NCBI GenBank assembly: GCA_024704765.1
Contig: JAKMXF010000317.1
Span: 62,001 to 126,000 of the forward strand
Length of the DNA: 64,000 nt
Source: Oopsacas minuta
Lineage: Eukaryota; Porifera; Hexactinellida; Lyssacinosida; Leucopsacidae
Direction of reading: 5' to 3'
The translations under genes and the position numbers were made by a program. Positions 1 through 11,552 of the stretch are shown here, piece by piece. The notes under the pieces are model-generated. The model did no database searches. It had not been told where the DNA came from and saw nothing but the letters and a program-made list of their open reading frames with translations. Positions within the stretch are counted from its first letter, which is position 1; each line of letters begins with the position of its first letter.

Positions 1-538
1 GACATGCTTGTCCATGTACTTCGAGTTCTTTCATCCAATTCATCCACTAGCAGTGTATCTCGGCTCCAGGACAAACAAGTGATTGAAGGTCTTCTTAATA
101 CATCTTAGCCAGTTGAAACCAGGTATGAGGGGGTGTTTGAACACCCAAATCCCCTCCCTGGATATGCCACTTATTTGTAATACCCCATCCCAATGTTTAT
201 CTCTGGGGTAATTCTCAATCACTGGTTTGCCAACGGAAGTTGCCATTGTGCTGTTAACAGCAAACAACCAAATTTCACGTTCACAACATTATTTATCACA
301 TGACTTCTAATAATAGCAGAGGTGATTATATATTTCAAGCCACCTTAGGTGGCAATCTTTCGAGGGAATACTAACATGTATTTAGATTACTCCGTTTGTG
401 AATGTTACCAGTTTCAATATCCTTAGAAGTGCTTATGCTAACATTTAGCAAGTCTGTGATGTAGTGAATATAATTTAACCATCACTAACAAAGTAATACT
501 ATAACTACTTAGTATTTACACCTAAATTACACAACAGT
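1..538. other. No supported gene
   Basis: A 75-codon open frame on the minus strand (267..40) resembles nothing I recognise. It lies downstream of the Merlin relic on the same strand, but it shows no Merlin motif. I see no RNA gene or terminal repeat here. Confidence 0.4.
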
Positions 539-1285
539 ATACATTTCTCTGATGCTCTTCACGATGCTGTTTCGGATGTTTCCTTTATTCCTTCTTCTCC
601 ACAGGACTCGATAAGGTGGGATTCTTGCAAATTTGGATTTGTTGTTTGGCCTCTTCTTCGTCTTTTCTTGACGACTCCTCTACCAAGGACTTTCTAACCA
701 ATGTGTATGGGTACCGTCAATTGGATTCACAAAATTCTCAGAGTGGTTCACAATGTGATGTTCATAGCCTGAGCTGGGACAACAATATTTGCAGCCCATT
801 CGTCTGAGTGGATGGTAGTTCCAGGTCATACATATCACAGAATGATGGGAAGTAGGTTTGTACCTGAGCCATTGGGAACTAGAATCATCAGAACGCTATC
901 GTGCCTTGTTCAAATATAGCGAAAACCCATTGACCAGTGAGTAATCTACCACAATTATATTATTATCCCCAAATTTCGATTCATCAATCTTCACCATTGC
1001 TTCAGGTCCGCTTATTGTCCCCTGATTAATTATTGGATCCTCAATGCAATCATCTCTCATAAAACTTTTCCAGTCCACAAAAGTATTGGGGCCATTCAAC
1101 TGTTTCTCAAGAAATTCGCGAGGTTGTATATCTTCACTCCAATAATACAAGGACTGTAATAGAGAGGGAAGAGATAGAATTGAAGCCTTGAATAAGGTTG
1201 CATAATGGAGTGAGCATGTTGTCTTACACACTCTACATCTCCATTTCAAATTGTCCTTTGATTCGGTGACTGCACCTAAATACAT
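539..1285 (-). pseudogene. Merlin-type transposase relic (IS1595/ISXO2-like)
   Basis: This is a decayed DDE transposase of the Merlin superfamily. The reading frame 1285..896 has the pattern of a zinc-ribbon cysteine pair, a WKSFMRD stretch and the first catalytic Asp in VKIDESKFG. That order matches the complete Merlin at 46977..47917, which reads VEIDESKFG. After the stop at 896 the frame changes, and near 700-760 it reads VNHSENFVNP, then GTHTHWLESPW. That is the normal C-terminal signature with the catalytic Glu. A TAG follows SPW directly, and the frame then runs on to 539. At least one frameshift and two stops make it non-functional. No terminal repeats were found, so element ends are unknown. 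Assignment to Merlin is secure from the motifs; the exact limits are inferred. Confidence 0.8.
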
Positions 1286-1510
1286 TATTTAGCTGCATTT
1301 GCACTGGACTCCGCGTGTTAATAAGTCATAATACTTAAGCCAAACAATAGTATTTTCCAGAGATGTCAACTTAAAGAGGTCGGAGAGTACAGGGTGGCTG
1401 CTAAGTTCTGATACAAAGGATTTCTCCATTATATTTTTACAACTTGGAATATAATGTTAATATTGCATATACGACTATTTACTACTGTTATGATTCAATT
1501 ACTAAAATAG

Positions 1511-2515
1511 TTATTCTATATAGTCTCCTTTTTTGGAAATTTCAGCCTTGAGTCTTGTAGGGAAACTTTCCACTGCGGCACGCAGGGTTTCCTGGGGTAT
1601 TTTCTCCCATTCGCTATATAAAGACTTTTTCAGGGACTTTATAGTGCTGCGTGAAACTGAACAAGCCCTATTCTCCAAGATGGACCAAAGAGAATAGTCC
1701 ATTGGATTTAAATCAGGACTATATGGATGCCATTATTCTTTTCGGATAAAATCGGGGATTTTGCCATCTAACCAGTCCTGTGTGGTAATCGCCGTATGAG
1801 CAGGAGAACCATCTTGTTGGAAAACAAATGGCTGTCCGAAAAACATTGTCTGGCTCAGATCTTTTACAACAGGTTCTAGGATCAAGTCCTTGTAAGTTTT
1901 CGCGTTGATTTTCACTCCAGCAGGTACGAAAATCAATGGCGTGCGGCCAACAGCAGAGACACGAGCCCAAATCATCACTGAGAGAAGTTTCATTTTCCGA
2001 CTGATGTACCTAAACATATCAGGGATCTCTGAGATAACTGTAGAGATCACACGATCATTTTGAACATTCGTAGCCTCAGCTATAATGAAAATCTTTTCAT
2101 CTGTAAAGATGATATTTTCGAGTCCGCCGGTAGCGTGTCTTGCAAGTAATGCCTTGCTTCTCAACAATAGTTTTGTCTTGACTAACTCTGAGAGGAAGTG
2201 TATTTCTTTCTTTTAAAACAGCGCATTTCAAGTCATGGTGTACCACTTTTTGGACAGCTTGACGTGCAAATTTCAACTCCTTGGCCATTTTCTCATGGAT
2301 AACCGTGGATTTCGCCGAATTCGTTCTCTCACCCTCTTCTTGAGGGCTACGGTTCTCACAGAACAAGGACGACCAGATCTTGGTTTGTCGTTCGTGTCCC
2401 CAGTTTCATTGTAACGTTTTATTGTCCTGTAGATGAATGCTCTCCGTCCTTTAGCAATATTTAACATTTTTAAAATCTCAGGAGGGCTTTTTCCCGCCTT
2501 TGTATAGTTCAACAA
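1511..2515 (-). pseudogene. maT-like (DD37D) transposase, broken
   Basis: This enzyme would cut and paste the element at 1390-2945. Pieces in order are 2515..2273 (helix-turn-helix region with RTIKRYNETG and KPRSGRP), a shift into 2366..2097, then 2167..1733 with the first Asp in IIFTDEKIF and the second in FQQDGSPAHTA, and finally 1702..1511 with SPDLNPMDYSLW and the C-terminal GDYIE end. An in-frame TAA at about 1733 separates the second and third catalytic segments. Counting through that stop puts 37 residues between the second Asp and the third Asp, the D-37-D spacing of the maT group. At least two frameshifts and one nonsense codon are visible, so the copy cannot encode an active enzyme. 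Confidence 0.88.
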
Positions 2516-2616
2516 TTATTGACCTCTCATGACTTATGTCAATAGTATAAATTTTTGTGAAAAATGTAGGCTAAATCGAATTTGAATGCATTAAGAAGGT
2601 TATATGAAAAGTCTTA

Positions 2617-2861
2617 CACTGCCTGGCCAAAAGTATTGGAACACCCTGCCACAATTAATACCTGAAACAAAGGGTATGCTACCATAGTTGTATAAGCTAA
2701 AGATGATTTCAATAAATGTTGAACATAAATATCGTAAAACGAATGATAACAAGTTATTGTTCTACTTTCTGCAATATCCATAGAATCTTTCAACACATTC
2801 TCATCTAATGCCACTTGTGCCAAGTTGTAAACAGTGTTCCAATACTTTTGGCCAGGCAGTG
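2617..2861. mobile_element. 245-bp Tc1-type MITE nested in maT element
   Basis: Terminal inverted repeats starting CACTGCCTGGCCAAAAGTAT are present at both ends, with TA at 2615-2616 and 2862-2863. The sequence has no coding capacity beyond chance frames. It sits upstream of the transposase of the surrounding element, so it arrived later. The source family is not otherwise seen in this window. Confidence 0.88.
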
Positions 2862-2947
2862 TAGATAGTCAAAATACTGTAAATACATTACGATCAAGGT
2901 TATATCGTAATTGAATTTTTGTATCAGAACTTAGCAGCCACCCTGTA

Positions 2948-3849
2948 GAGAACTTGCTGAGATGTCAGGTATAATCAAGGGTTCAAGAGCAATATTGTGT
3001 GGTCCATTGTGGTTTGAATGATAGTAGTATATTATAAGCTAATCTACGAACAGCCTTCATATACAAACATGCATTACAACACATCACTTTTTTTGGATTG
3101 CGTTTTAGTCAAGCGACACAATTAGATCTTAGATTATGAGTTTGTTTGTGGTTAACTTTTTATTGCAATGTAACTTGAGTGCAATTTGTTCAAAAGAGTG
3201 TAGATATTATTAGTGACAGAAATTATAGTGGTATCAAGTTACTATCAACAATAAACTATACTAGAAGTACAATCAAATTCATATAGTGTGAAAATGACTA
3301 TTGGGAACTTGAGCCAAATTATTCTCAGGTAGAATATAGCCTAAGATTTATTCACGAATAAAAAAAAGCAGGATAGAGTCTTAGGTCGAGAAGCCTTAAA
3401 ATAACACTTATCTACAGAAAGAAAAATTCATCCTAGAATTAACATAGAATTCCTACACATTTAACGACAATTCCAAACTGTCTGATATTCTAAGCAACTT
3501 ATATGGTACAATGAATATGCATGAAACACAAAAGATTTTACGACATTTGTATTCATAAACGAAGTGGCGCACACATATATGATATATGGCACTTCTGCAA
3601 CATGTTGTACAAATGTGAAAATGAGAATAAGTCAACAAGATTTTATCTAAAGCAGTGGTCGTCAAGTGGACCGTAGAGCTGCCAAGGGGGCATTAGAAGC
3701 ATATTGGGGGCTGCGATAGACTTGGGGGGGCCCACTGAGTTTTTATGATATACCAAGATCGAACAATTAGTTGTAACAGGATATTCGTAAATGAAAATCT
3801 TGTAGTCAAGATAGTAAACAATTTATTAAAGTAAAAAGATGTGCGTGTC
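2948..3849. other. Non-coding stretch, no clear gene
   Basis: AT-rich sequence without a convincing frame. At about 3655-3730 there is a CAGTGGTCGTCAAGTGG start followed by G-rich sequence, like the left end of a hAT-type non-autonomous element. No matching right end was found. Confidence 0.35.
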
Positions 3850-4806
3850 GACAGTATAGAGCTAATTATATCAAACACGGGTTTGTGAAATCTTCATTTA
3901 TAATCAAGGGATGGCGAAAATGCAAATAAGGATGTTGAATCTTCAAAAAATTGCGAGACAATAGCTAAACGATGGTCGGGATCTTTGGAAAAGTGGATAA
4001 ACAAAATATAGATAGCTTGTTAGGTCATATAACATCTCGCTATTAATTGCTGAAACTGGTAAGCCACATAAAATTTCGGGAAGAATTAGTTCTCACTCAT
4101 TATTCCCGAAATTCAAGATGTAGTGACTATTGTCATGGATGGAAATGGTCGAAGTGTAATACAGTCAATTCTTCTTAGCAATTATACGGTTGCGAAGTGA
4201 ATAAATATGAGTATTTATGTCAAAATTCACTTTGTGAGATAAGTAAAACGAGGGAATTTCACTACAAATTGACTAATCTACTCTTCCAGGACACGAAGGG
4301 TTACTTTTTGCATATGCCCGATCATAGCATTCTATATACTGAGGCAATGGCACTCTATTCAAATTCTAGACCATGGCAGATAATACCCTGGGACTTTTCG
4401 AAACATATCAGGATGAATTACAGTAATTCATCATCATAAGAGTAAATATGATAATTTAATATTCTCCTTAAATACAAGTACTTACAATATATTTTACAAA
4501 ACTTCTAGGAAAATGATAAATTCCATTTTCTGAGATATTTGCATTATGAAAATTTCACTGAAAATTATCAAAATTCATCGCCTACAATGCTAAGATATTG
4601 ATTATGAGGAAATTGTGCTTAACATGGTCTAATAATATCCTGTCGAAGAGGTTTAGCAATTATAGTGTCATTGTCTTAAATAGAGATAACACTAAGCTAT
4701 AATATATAACAAATATTCTTTGCTATTTTGTTTGAGAATACGGTATTCAACTATTACTGGATGCTTACCTGACGAGTGGAGAGAGTGAGGAAACGATGCC
4801 AGGGAA

Positions 4807-4880
4807 TACAGTGGAACCTCCTGAAGCGGGGAAGCAAATCTTGGCAGCCCAACCTACCCACTTCTGGAGGTTGCACTATA
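4807..4880. mobile_element. 74-bp Tigger-like mini MITE
   Basis: A TA followed by CAGTGGAACCTCC at the left and GGAGGTTGCACTATA at the right form short imperfect inverted ends with TA flanks. The left end resembles the CAGTGGAACCCCGC end of the Tigger at 42010. It has no coding capacity. Confidence 0.6.
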
Positions 4881-5204
4881 AATGAATTTTTTATTATCTT
4901 ATCTTCACTTATTTATACATACTTATCTGGTACTGTATTGTGAAGAATGGATTGTGTTTCTACTATTAAAGTACTATAATATGGTAATTATAATTGGGTT
5001 GTGAGAATTGTTTGAAATATTGAAAGTCCAGTGTAATTGTCATCCATCGCAAATATTTTGATAGACTGCCATTGCATTAATATATTGAATACTATAGCCC
5101 GATTCATTCGGGAGGGAGAGTTGGATGAAGAAACGTTCTTTGCTTGACCGATTGTAAAAGATTTAATTTGTGAATCAATTATTAAAGTTGTGGAATATTT
5201 TTCA

Positions 5205-5360
5205 AGGAAAAATAAATTAGATAATAATGTGACTTGTACAAGTCTAGCAATGTTAAAATCAAATTTTTCGAGGTTAAGATAGACGTATATTACGATCAAA
5301 AAGATCACGTACAGGGTATTATACGTTTAATATGTATTATACATTATACTCATATTATAC
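5205..5360. repeat. Dispersed repeat, copy A
   Basis: The stretch containing AATAATGTGACTTGTACAAG followed by a TTTCGAGGTTAA block recurs in the same orientation at about 53090-53230. Identity is moderate and no termini were found, so the class is unknown. It lies between the two halves of the hAT relic. Confidence 0.6.
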
Positions 5361-5790
5361 AACTTAGGTTTAACCAGAACATTATTAGAAGAGATTTACC
5401 AGTTTCCTCGCTTAGCAGAGCTTTCAGTATCAGATGACTATTTGCTCGCATACTATGATCATCTTGATGCGGTCAAAATGGACATGGCTAAGCGATTCAC
5501 GGATCCATAAGAATTGGAAATACCACATTGGGTTATTGACCCATTTTGTGTCCACTTCGGAACAGTTTCACTACTTTTGTCAAAAGAGTTAATCTACTTG
5601 CAGAATGACTGCGAGGAGAAAAGGCGTTTTACAATGGGTGGGTAATGACAATTTTGGCCAGTATTCTCCAAAAATTTACAGTTCATCTCATTAAAGGATA
5701 TGTATTTCAAAGCTACAAATGATTCCTGTGTAAGACATCTTTAAATGTACTTGTTGAGTATTTAACAACATTAATGGTGCATGAACCCTA

Positions 5791-7476
5791 TTGTTAGGAT
5801 AGTCAGATGTGGTCCAAGTGGTATTTTTTGGCTAGATGACGCCAAGACTTACATTTATCTTTTAGAGATAAGCTATGCGAATTATATTTTAGAGATATAG
5901 TGTTACCAGGTTTTGTCCTTAGGGACCCAATCTCCCCAGCATATAATTATCAACTCTTAATTGTAATAATTACAAATTACTCAAACTATTATATTCATAA
6001 AAGAATCAATCAACTGACGAAAGTGTTGATATAACCACAATATTGAATATATGCAGTCTTATGATAGTTTGTGTAGAGTTTATCATCACTATTTCAGGAA
6101 AGTGGCTAATACGATTTTCTCTATAGGATTAGGCATATTTAGGAGATTTCGTAACTAGGTCAGTTTTCAACAGATTTTAGAGTTCTATAGCTCTATCAGC
6201 TCCTCTCAATGAGCTCTTTAATGGTACATATAGGGATTTCTGACCACATTTATACGGTTACGGAGTTCAGGATTATATAGTTCTACTAGATATATTGAGG
6301 CAACGAAATAACAGGAGAAAAATCACGAAAGATTATTCACGAGCAAACAAGAAAAATTCTTGCTCGAAGGCAGATTTTGTGTAATGAATTGCGAATCCAC
6401 GATGTATCGTACAAGGAGGAACCTTCAACCAAAGATCCCTCAAAGTCCACTTGAACTCGAGAGTACAATTCTACGAACCCGATACTGACTGTATTGTATG
6501 TCTTAAGTCAATATTGGAAACGATAGAGGATAAATATTTTTCTCAGATGATATTATCTCCATATAGTTGATATCTCTATATGCTTAGATGGGACCTTTTG
6601 GACCCTACAAATGTTGTTTTACCAGCTGTGAACAATATTTATTGTCGTAAATCAACACTTAATCCCAGCAATACATAGTCTCTCAACTAGAAAATCTGAA
6701 TCATTATTTGAGTCTGTATTATTCAAAATTCGTGAAATTATTCTTCAATTCCATCTATTTGAATGTCAGATTGGGAACAAGCATCGCGAAATTAATGTAT
6801 TAAAATATCCAATGGAATTAAGCTTCAAGTTTGCTGGTTCCAATATACACAGCACATTTGTAAAAAGTGCAACGAATTAATTTCGTTGGCTCATTCAATA
6901 ATAGTTCAATTATAAGTTTCACAACATTGCACATTGTATAATAGTCCTACCTTTTTACAAGCAGATGCAATACAAGATACATACAATCAGATCGATTCAG
7001 ATTATCTCAATATAGATCTATAAGATACCACATTACTCAAAGTTATGAAATTTAAGAAGTATGCAGCTCTTATAGAGAGATGCAATAATGGCATAGACGA
7101 TATGCGAAATCCATACGCGTCCGTGCTTCTCTGCTTCCATAAAGATATTACAGTCCATTTACATCTAAAGTACAAATTTCACACTTGGTTTATGACTAAT
7201 TATATATTCAAATATTTTTGGAATTACCTCATGAAATTCAAGTTTCAATGGACTACTATCTTTGCTATGGTGCGGAAAGCTACATCTAGCTGTATCTTTA
7301 GTAGACTATGTCTAGTAGGAGGGACAAAAATGCAGAAGACAGGCGTATACACATATTTACTAAAGAACACAAATACGGCAATTAATTTGCATTACTTTAA
7401 TAGCATAATGGTAAATATATGTACATATAGTATCAGGATATATTTGTATTATGCAAATATAATCTTTGCTAATAGA
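5791..7476. other. Non-coding stretch 3' of sds22
   Basis: AT-rich sequence downstream of the sds22 stop codon (the gene reads leftward). A possible weak poly(A) signal for sds22, ATTAAA on the minus strand, lies at 7401..7396, about 75 bases beyond the stop. The 146-codon plus-strand frame 7045..7485 matches nothing I know and overlaps the sds22 end; I treat it as chance. Confidence 0.4.
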
Positions 7477-7960
7477 TCAACATAGTGTAGCATCAATTTG
7501 GAGAAGATATTTCATAGATAGTTTAAGTTTTTTTCGGTACATTGGATCTTGTGAGATAGGGTTGTGCTCCAGATATATACAAGTAATTTTACAATGTCTT
7601 AACTCATCGATACTCTGCCAATTAGAAATTTCGTTATTGTTGAGCCAAATATTGTCAAGATCATGTAATTGAGAAAGGTTTTCTATATTCTGTATACGAT
7701 TATTCCCTAAGTCCAAGATTTGTAGATTAGTAAGCTTATCAAGACCAGATATTTCAGATATTTGATTGAAAGACAAATACAATTCAGATAAGTTACAAAG
7801 TGTTGATAATCCATCTATAATACTAATACGATTATTCTGGAGGCTAAGGGTGTGGAGATTAACTAGGGTTTGAAGCCCTTCAATATTCTCGATTTTATTT
7901 CTACCTAAAAACAACTTCCTGAGGTTAACAAGAGATTCAATATTTTCAATCTTCCGTATT
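7477..7960 (-). CDS. sds22: sds22 exon 2 (PP1 regulatory subunit 7, C-terminal half)
   Basis: Sds22 is a leucine-rich repeat protein that binds the catalytic subunit of protein phosphatase 1 and controls its maturation and targeting. This exon supplies residues 157-317. It starts after a consensus acceptor (TACTCTTCTAG read on the minus strand, AG at 7962-7961). It continues the repeat broken at the end of exon 1, completing the split Arg codon (AG in exon 1, A here) as NRIRKIENIE. Repeats visible in order are LFLGRNKI, LSLQNNRI, LYLSFNQI, LDLGNNRI, IWLNNNEI and the cap YLEHNPISQDPMYRKKL. The tail QIDATLC then TGA matches the conserved sds22 C-terminus. The frame shows no stops or shifts, unlike everything around it, which indicates selection. 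Confidence 0.95.
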
Positions 7961-7992
7961 CTAGAAGAGTACACAATAAATCTTAAATTCAA

Positions 7993-10310
7993 GTGAAATT
8001 CTTAATTCAAAGAATATGGAATAGTAGAAGTGGACACAAGTACACAGAAAGTTCCCAACAGCCATGGAAAAACATAAGTTTGTTTCACACAATTACAAGA
8101 ATATGTACTAATAAAGTATTGTAAATAGCCAAAGCTTCTAATGGTAAAGTGGTAATCAGTAGAACCCCAGAGAACATTGATAAAATGTTGAGAACTATTC
8201 CCAAAGCAATGTGTCATGACCAATAACAAGCTCTGGGGTTATGAATATTCGATCTGAGTCACATAATATAATAATCACGAATATGGGTACACAAAATATT
8301 AGTGGTATGACATTCATGCACATCAGTACGACATTTTCTTACCTCATTGCTAACTAAACATAAGAACATTAGCGGATTAACTATGGTGCCAAAGGAGCCT
8401 TAGGCCCCCAGCCTAGAATTTTAACAGGCCTTGCGGTCTCAGGATATAGGATGGAATTCCTCTGTCTATAAAAGGACTTTCTAATTTAGATTTAATATTA
8501 TGCTTCATTCAGTATTCATGAAGTCATTATGGTTTGTGCATTCTATATTAGTGGTGATTTATAGAGTCTATATCCTACCTGATTATAATGACAGTTGTAC
8601 AAGAACAGAAGATATCTATAACTGCCAGTGGCGTCAGACTGGAGAGCTGACGGGGGGGGCAGAGCACCAGGGCACACAACCAGATGCAGATAAAAGGACA
8701 ATAATAAATTACTGTATTAATTGTCTGAAAAATGACTTTGCGAATTCAAGTAACAACTATGTAACACCCCTAAATCTAGATTACCCAAACACGGGGGTAT
8801 TGCATCCTGGAGCTCATAAGAGGCTGCTCAATTCGCTCGCAAAATTACCATCACTAAAGCGCCACTATCATTCTTTATGCGCAGGGCATTAACTTCTGAG
8901 AGATGCCGCTGGTAACAGCAACTCAAACGTAATGGGCGCCAGTCGACCTCACAGGCACTTAATCAGCCGCTGCTTAATACCTAAGGGTAAATTGTGAATT
9001 TTAGACTAGGGGTATTGTTTTCGGCAGGTGGATTTGTACTGTGGTCTGTATTGCATAAACGGTGAATTTAGCCCGATTACATGTATGCACATTTGTAGAA
9101 CAAGGAATTATCTTATGCTAAAAAATTCAGCATGTGCCAAAATATGTGTCTAGTAAGCAGTACTGAAGTAAAATCTACCATTGTTTGAGAGCTTGCAATA
9201 GCCAGTGTGACGTAAAATAAACACCAGGTCTAATGGGTCCTTGACCACTCAAAATTGATTCATCTAGTCAATATATTTCAACTTGACCGGATCAGAACTT
9301 GGACAAATGTTTATATTATTAAATCCAACCAAATATTATTGATTAAACACATCCAAACATAGATATTGTGATGAAAAAAAGAGGCCGCATCAACATTTGT
9401 GAGCGTGGCGATCTTCGAGCAAAATTGACTTGTTTTGACCCGCGATTTTCTCATTCAATTTCTGACCATCAGGCAAAAGTTTCATTGAAGTTGTATAGTA
9501 CAAAACGAAAATAGATTCTAATCTTGGATATTGGTCAGATAATCACTCAATTATTAGACAACAATTGTTTGTTTGTTAGACTAACTGAAAATTAATCATT
9601 ACTATTACAAAAATTAAGGTAATATGATGATTCAATACATTTTAGTAGTCTAACTTTAGCGGGATAGGAGATATCAAGAAATACAAGTTCCAGGACCCGT
9701 GCTGCCAGCCTACATTCCTTTATGATAGAGTCTATGGGTGAGCGGCTGGAAAATTTGAATGAAACTGTACACAAATTCAAATAAAAATTCCCTAAGTGGG
9801 GTAAATACCATTAGAACCTGGTGTTCTGGCACATTTGAAGGTAGGGTGACTCACAAAATTGTTTGAAAGAAGGATTTCTATTGAAGACCATAAGCAGATG
9901 ATTATCAAAAGTAGTCTATATCCCATAACTGGAGTAAATATACGATTAAAAATCCAAAGTAGGCAGTATGAAACTATAATTAAAGTATGAAGGGGAAATC
10001 TAATTACAATGGACGTAAATTAGTATTTATCAGAAGTGGGGTATTTAACAAAGTGTGGTGCAGAGTCTTGCAAATGCAGCGCGAATATATCATTTGGGAG
10101 GTTATATTGTATATACTAAACCCAAACCAAAGTACGAAATGCAATGGCAAACAATACATAAAGACTCAGCACTACACATAGGCTAACGACAGCGCTCAAA
10201 AAATAAAAAAATTTCTGAAATTATTATCGCTGTGTATAATGACTAAAGATGCTAATCAAATCCAATCGAGACAATTCATTATAACTTAATAGTATGGTAA
10301 TCGCTCAACT
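7993..10310. other. Intronic stretch without recognised element
   Basis: No recognised coding sequence. A 130-codon plus-strand frame at 8500..8892 contains a short C-rich/G-rich patch (around 8620-8690) with CCAGTGGCGTCAG. That patch resembles the CAGTGGCGGCGG end seen on the minus strand at 54046 and could mark the end of an unidentified repeat. The rest is featureless AT-rich DNA. Confidence 0.4.
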
Positions 10311-11133
10311 CAGTGTTTTTCAACCATTTTCACTTACTGCCCACTTAAGTGTTCAAATTTTACCAGATAACCCTTCTACCAATACTGAGTGAATATTCTA
10401 TAACAAATTTAGACCATATATTTAACATTTTGCAGGAACAAATTGATTCACAGCCAAAAAGTTATTCATTATTGATTCTGATGCTCCTAATTAATGCGAT
10501 CCTTGACATTAGTACTCACTTGCAAGCTTTTCAAAAATCTGTTTCAAATTTTGTTAACATCAAACGTAGTTTGCCAGATTTCGTTACTAGCAACTATTTC
10601 GCTATTTGGTATATACTCTCGTGACTGCGCTAAAGCCCTTCTCAACTAAGTAGGAAGTATGAAATGCAAAATTAGAAGCTAGGCCCTCTGCCATATAAGG
10701 ACCCACGCAAAGTATTATTTTTTGCATCCAGAAGCTAGAATAACTAAATTGCTTAAACTCTATTCGCATTTCTAGATCTGCTTGCTCTAATATTCCACCT
10801 TCCTACATACACTAATTCGATTGAAATCAATGTCGTATGGACTTTGTATTTGGTTTTTCGATGACACTAATGATGTATTTATGATCTGATTCTAGTTTAT
10901 AACTATTCACTGTATTTTGAATCCAAAATAATGCGTTTTGTAATTAACTGGATTGACAATCGAAAACTGGATCGGTGATCTATTAAAAGAATATACTATA
11001 TGTGGCCGTCTCTTTATCAAATTTACTCCTCTATCTAAATTATCAAATAATTATTATGTAAATAATCTCCGAGCGGGAATATTGGCATCCCAACTCTCCT
11101 AGGGGGTGATAAAGCCCAGGTTAAGAACCACTG
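10311..11133. mobile_element. Possible hAT-type non-autonomous element
   Basis: The left end is CAGTGTTTTTCAACC and the right end, read inward, is CAGTGGTTCTTAACC. These are inverted and resemble the CAGTGGTTCTCAACC termini of Charlie-type hAT elements. The interior has only a short open frame (10349..10624) and no transposase motif I can name. Flanking 8-bp duplications do not match, so the ends may be old or mis-set. Confidence 0.5.
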
Positions 11134-11552
11134 GATTCTCCTTTCTAATGTGGTTATATTAACTATCAGTACAATTGGAATAACCAGACCAATCCAATTT
11201 TGCAGCCATTAACATGTGCTGTTTTAGGAGTTAAATTCAAAGATAGGCAACTGTAGTAAAATACCGTATTTCCAAATGGAATAATCAGATTGGAATCGCT
11301 TAAAGTGAAAATATCGATTAATTTATCCATTGTCGATTTGATGAAATGAGGAAAATTTCCAATCATGTTTCAGTGCATTGGGCAATCTGTGTTCAAATTC
11401 AACAAACAAAAATCAATTAGTTGTGTTCAAGAACATCAGTAATCGAAAGAATTTCAAAATACACGGTGACCAATAAATACTGTTACTCGCGTTTTTAGTT
11501 GTATCAGTAAACTAAGATCCTAACTTGCTCTAAATCACTTTATGTAGTTATA

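Larger units (their letters stand above)
1390..2945 (-). mobile_element. maT-like (DD37D) element, interrupted by a MITE
   Basis: Perfect 28-bp terminal inverted repeats beginning CAGGGTGGCTGCTAAGTTCT lie at both ends and are flanked by TA at 1388-1389 and 2946-2947. The span is 1556 bp. Removing the 245-bp MITE at 2617-2861 and its duplicated TA leaves 1309 bp, the usual size for Tc1/mariner elements. The transposase lies between the repeats on the minus strand. Boundaries are seen directly; assignment to maT rests on the D-37-D spacing of the transposase. Confidence 0.93.
3850..5790 (+). pseudogene. hAT transposase relic (FAM200/ZBED5-like)
   Basis: Scattered pieces of one transposase appear in order on the plus strand in several frames. 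Near 4033-4075 the sequence reads ISLLIAETGKPHKI, a hallmark of the FAM200/ZBED5 class of domesticated and mobile hAT proteins. Next comes SNYTVAK with a stop, then LCEISKTREF (4197..4439), matching the conserved region just before the first catalytic Asp of that class. At 5400-5700 there are DHLDAVKMDMAKRFTDP, a stop, EIPHWVIDPF, then LIYLQNDCEEK, which match the C-terminal region. The tract is cut by a 74-bp MITE at 4807-4880 and by a dispersed repeat near 5205-5360. Many stops and shifts show it is long dead. Assignment is from remembered family motifs, not a search. Confidence 0.72.

Noticed and set aside
7045-7485. 146-codon plus-strand open frame
   Set aside because: No motif, odd composition, and its end overlaps the conserved sds22 C-terminus on the other strand; best explained as chance.
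8500-8892. 130-codon plus-strand frame as a gene
   Set aside because: No recognisable domain or splice context, and it spans a likely repeat end with a poly-G run.
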